In this document: positions 62,341 through 64,000 of the stretch, one piece after another
Layout: each line of letters starts with the position of its first letter
Numbering within the stretch: position 1 is the stretch's first letter
From: Citrobacter koseri
GTDB taxonomy: Bacteria > Pseudomonadota > Gammaproteobacteria > Enterobacterales > Enterobacteriaceae
Direction of reading: 5' to 3'
Assembly (NCBI GenBank): GCA_900446925.1
Contig: UAVY01000004.1
Coordinates: forward strand, 62,001 to 126,000
Length of the DNA stretch: 64,000 nt
Made by a program: the position numbers and the translations under genes
The notes under the pieces: generated by a model
The model's input: the letters and a program-made list of their open reading frames with translations, nothing else
Told to the model about the DNA's origin: nothing
Databases searched by the model: none

Positions 62341-64000
62341 TTATTCCGGCTTCGGTTTCAGCGGGAAGCGGCGACGCACCAGCACAAAGAACAGCGGTAC
62401 GAAGTAAATCGCCAGGATGGTGGCGGAGATCATCCCGCCCATGACGCCTGTCCCGACGGCATGCTGGCTCCCGGAACCCGCCCCCGTTGCTAATCGCCAT
62501 CGGCAGCACCCCGAAAATAAAGGCCAGAGAGGTCATCAGAATTGGGCGTAAACGCTGGCGGCAGGCATGCAGCGTGGCATCCAGCAGATCGTGGCCTTTC
62601 TCGTTCATCTCATTGGCGAATTCGACAATCCAGGATTGCGTTTTTCGCGGAAAGGCCGATCACCGTTAGCAACCCGACCTGGAAGTAAACGTCATTTTCC
62701 AGGCCGCGCATCCAGGTGGCGAGCAGCGCGCCAATGACGCCCAGCGGCACCACCAGCATAACCGAGAACGGCACCGACCAGCTTTCATACAGCGCGGCCC
62801 AGGCACAGGAAAACGACCAGCAGCGAAATGGCGTACAGCGCAGGCGCCTGCGCGCCAGAGAGGCGTTCCTGATAAGACATCGCCGTCCATTCAAGCCCAA
62901 ACCCCGTTGGCAACTGGCGAACCAGCGACTCCATTACATCCATTGCCGTACCGGTACTGACGCCAGGCGCCGCTTCGCCGACAATCTCGACCGCCGAGTA
63001 GCCGTTATAGCGCTCCAGACGCGGAGAGCCCGTTTCCCAGCGTGACGTCGCAAAGGCGGAGAAAGGCACCATGCCGCCGTCTTTATTACGCACATACCAG
63101 AGATTGATATCGTCCGGCAGCATGCGGTATTTCGCCGCCGCCTGTACATAGACCTTCTTCACGCGACCCCGGTCCATAAAGTCATTGACGTAACTGGAGC
63201 CCCATGCGGTTTGCAGCGTGTCATTGATGTCGTCGATAGAGACGCCCAACGCCTGGGCTTTGCGCTGATCGATATCAATTTGCAACTGCGGACTGTCGTC
63301 CAGACCATTGTGACGCACGCGGGTCAGCGAACTGTCCTGCGCCGCCAGCTCAATCAACCGATCGCGCGCGGCCATTAAGGCATCGTGACCGGCGCCCGCG
63401 TGGTCCTGAAGTTCCATATCAAACCCTGCGGAACTGCCCAGACCGCTGATTGCCGGTGGACTGCTGGCGTAAACGCGCGCTTCTTTAATCTTGTTAAAGG
63501 CTTTCGTGGCGCGTTCAATAATGGCAAAACGAGGTGCCGGTCGTGGCGTTGCGTTCGTCCCAGTCTTTTAAGCGGACAAACATGCGCGCCACGTTTTGAC
63601 CGTTCCCGCCAGGCCCCGATCCCACCGTCGAGAAGACGGACATGACGTTGTCTTTCTCCTGGGGTGAAGTAATATTTTTCAACTTCCTGCACCACTTTTA
63701 AGGTCTGCTGCTGCGTGGAGCCGCTTGGCAACTGTACTGAGGTAATAAACATCCCGCGATCTTCCTGCGGCAAGAAGGAGGTCGGCAGACGCAGGAACAG
63801 CACCACCATCGCGCCGAGCAACAGAACGTAGATCAGTATCCAGCGCAGGCTGCGATGCAGGATCTTCGCAACGCCTTTCTCGTAGCGTTCAGCGTTGCGG
63901 TTGAACGTCCGGTTAAACCAGCCGAAGAAGCCTTTCTGTCCGTGATGCTCGCCTTTGTGCAGGGGTTTTAGCAGCCGTGGCGCACAGGGCGGGCGTCAGG
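62341..64000 (-). CDS. acrD: AcrD, RND aminoglycoside efflux pump (C-terminal part, frameshifted)
   Basis: Inner-membrane RND transporter that, with AcrA and TolC, exports aminoglycosides and other hydrophilic drugs and bile acids. The window holds roughly the C-terminal half, ending [17 protein letters not shown]; the N-terminus is outside. Seen are [63 protein letters not shown] and [30 protein letters not shown]. Extra bases near 63950, 63658, 63534, 62802, 62640 and 62482 break the frame; a further one may lie near 63610. K-12 gene order and strand relation to dapE are kept. Confidence 0.92.

Overview
The window is a chromosomal segment from an enteric bacterium of the Escherichia/Salmonella/Citrobacter group. 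Gene order from hscA to acrD follows the E. coli K-12 backbone (isc tail, pepB-sseB-sseA-yfhM-pbpC-ndk, rlmN-rodZ-ispG-hisS-yfgM-bamB-der, yfgJ/xseA, guaBA, yfgG-yfgF, ppk-ppx, purMN, upp-uraA-hda, yfgD-bepA-perM, bcp-gcvR, dapA-bamC, purC, ypfJ-tmcA-ypfH, ypfN, dapE-yffB, ypfM, acrD). Protein identities look very close to E. coli and Salmonella but not identical, and several accessory genes sit where K-12 has something else. A Citrobacter-like genome is my best guess; the sequence alone does not settle the species.

Layout. 1-3 kb: end of the iron-sulphur assembly operon and peptidase B. 3-12 kb: sseB, sseA, the giant lipoprotein alpha-2-macroglobulin yfhM and its partner penicillin-binding protein 1C. 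12-22 kb: ndk and the rlmN-rodZ-ispG-hisS-yfgM-bamB-der cluster. 22-23.5 kb: an inserted POT-family peptide transporter. 23.5-29 kb: yfgJ, xseA and the PurR-box-controlled guaBA operon. 29-36.9 kb: an FNR-box-controlled c-di-GMP phosphodiesterase (yfgF), the polyphosphate pair ppk-ppx and purMN. 37-38.6 kb: an inserted GH1 6-phospho-beta-glucosidase with two LacI/AscG-type operators. 38.8-41.6 kb: upp-uraA-hda. 41.6-46.4 kb: the main accessory module, a leftward operon of a cellobiose-type PTS EIIC, a cytoplasmic glycosylasparaginase and an M17 aminopeptidase, divergent from a regulator that looks like a domesticated IS481-type transposase. 46.4-49.6 kb: yfgD, bepA, perM. 49.7-52 kb: a yjiH-yjiG-iadA module where K-12 carries the hyf operon. 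52-64 kb: bcp to acrD.

The most striking global property is that about 33 of the genes, many of them essential, carry single-base frameshifts (by hand comparison roughly 75 insertions and about 11 deletions). After removing them every gene returns to the length of its family. I read this as sequence error, not gene decay, and annotate these genes as full-length CDS with the shift positions noted.

The best candidate for an undescribed system is the EIIC/glycosylasparaginase/aminopeptidase operon with its transposase-derived regulator. It looks built to import an N-glycosylated asparagine (GlcNAc-Asn or similar) and split it into an amino sugar and aspartate inside the cell. This is inference from family membership and gene context.
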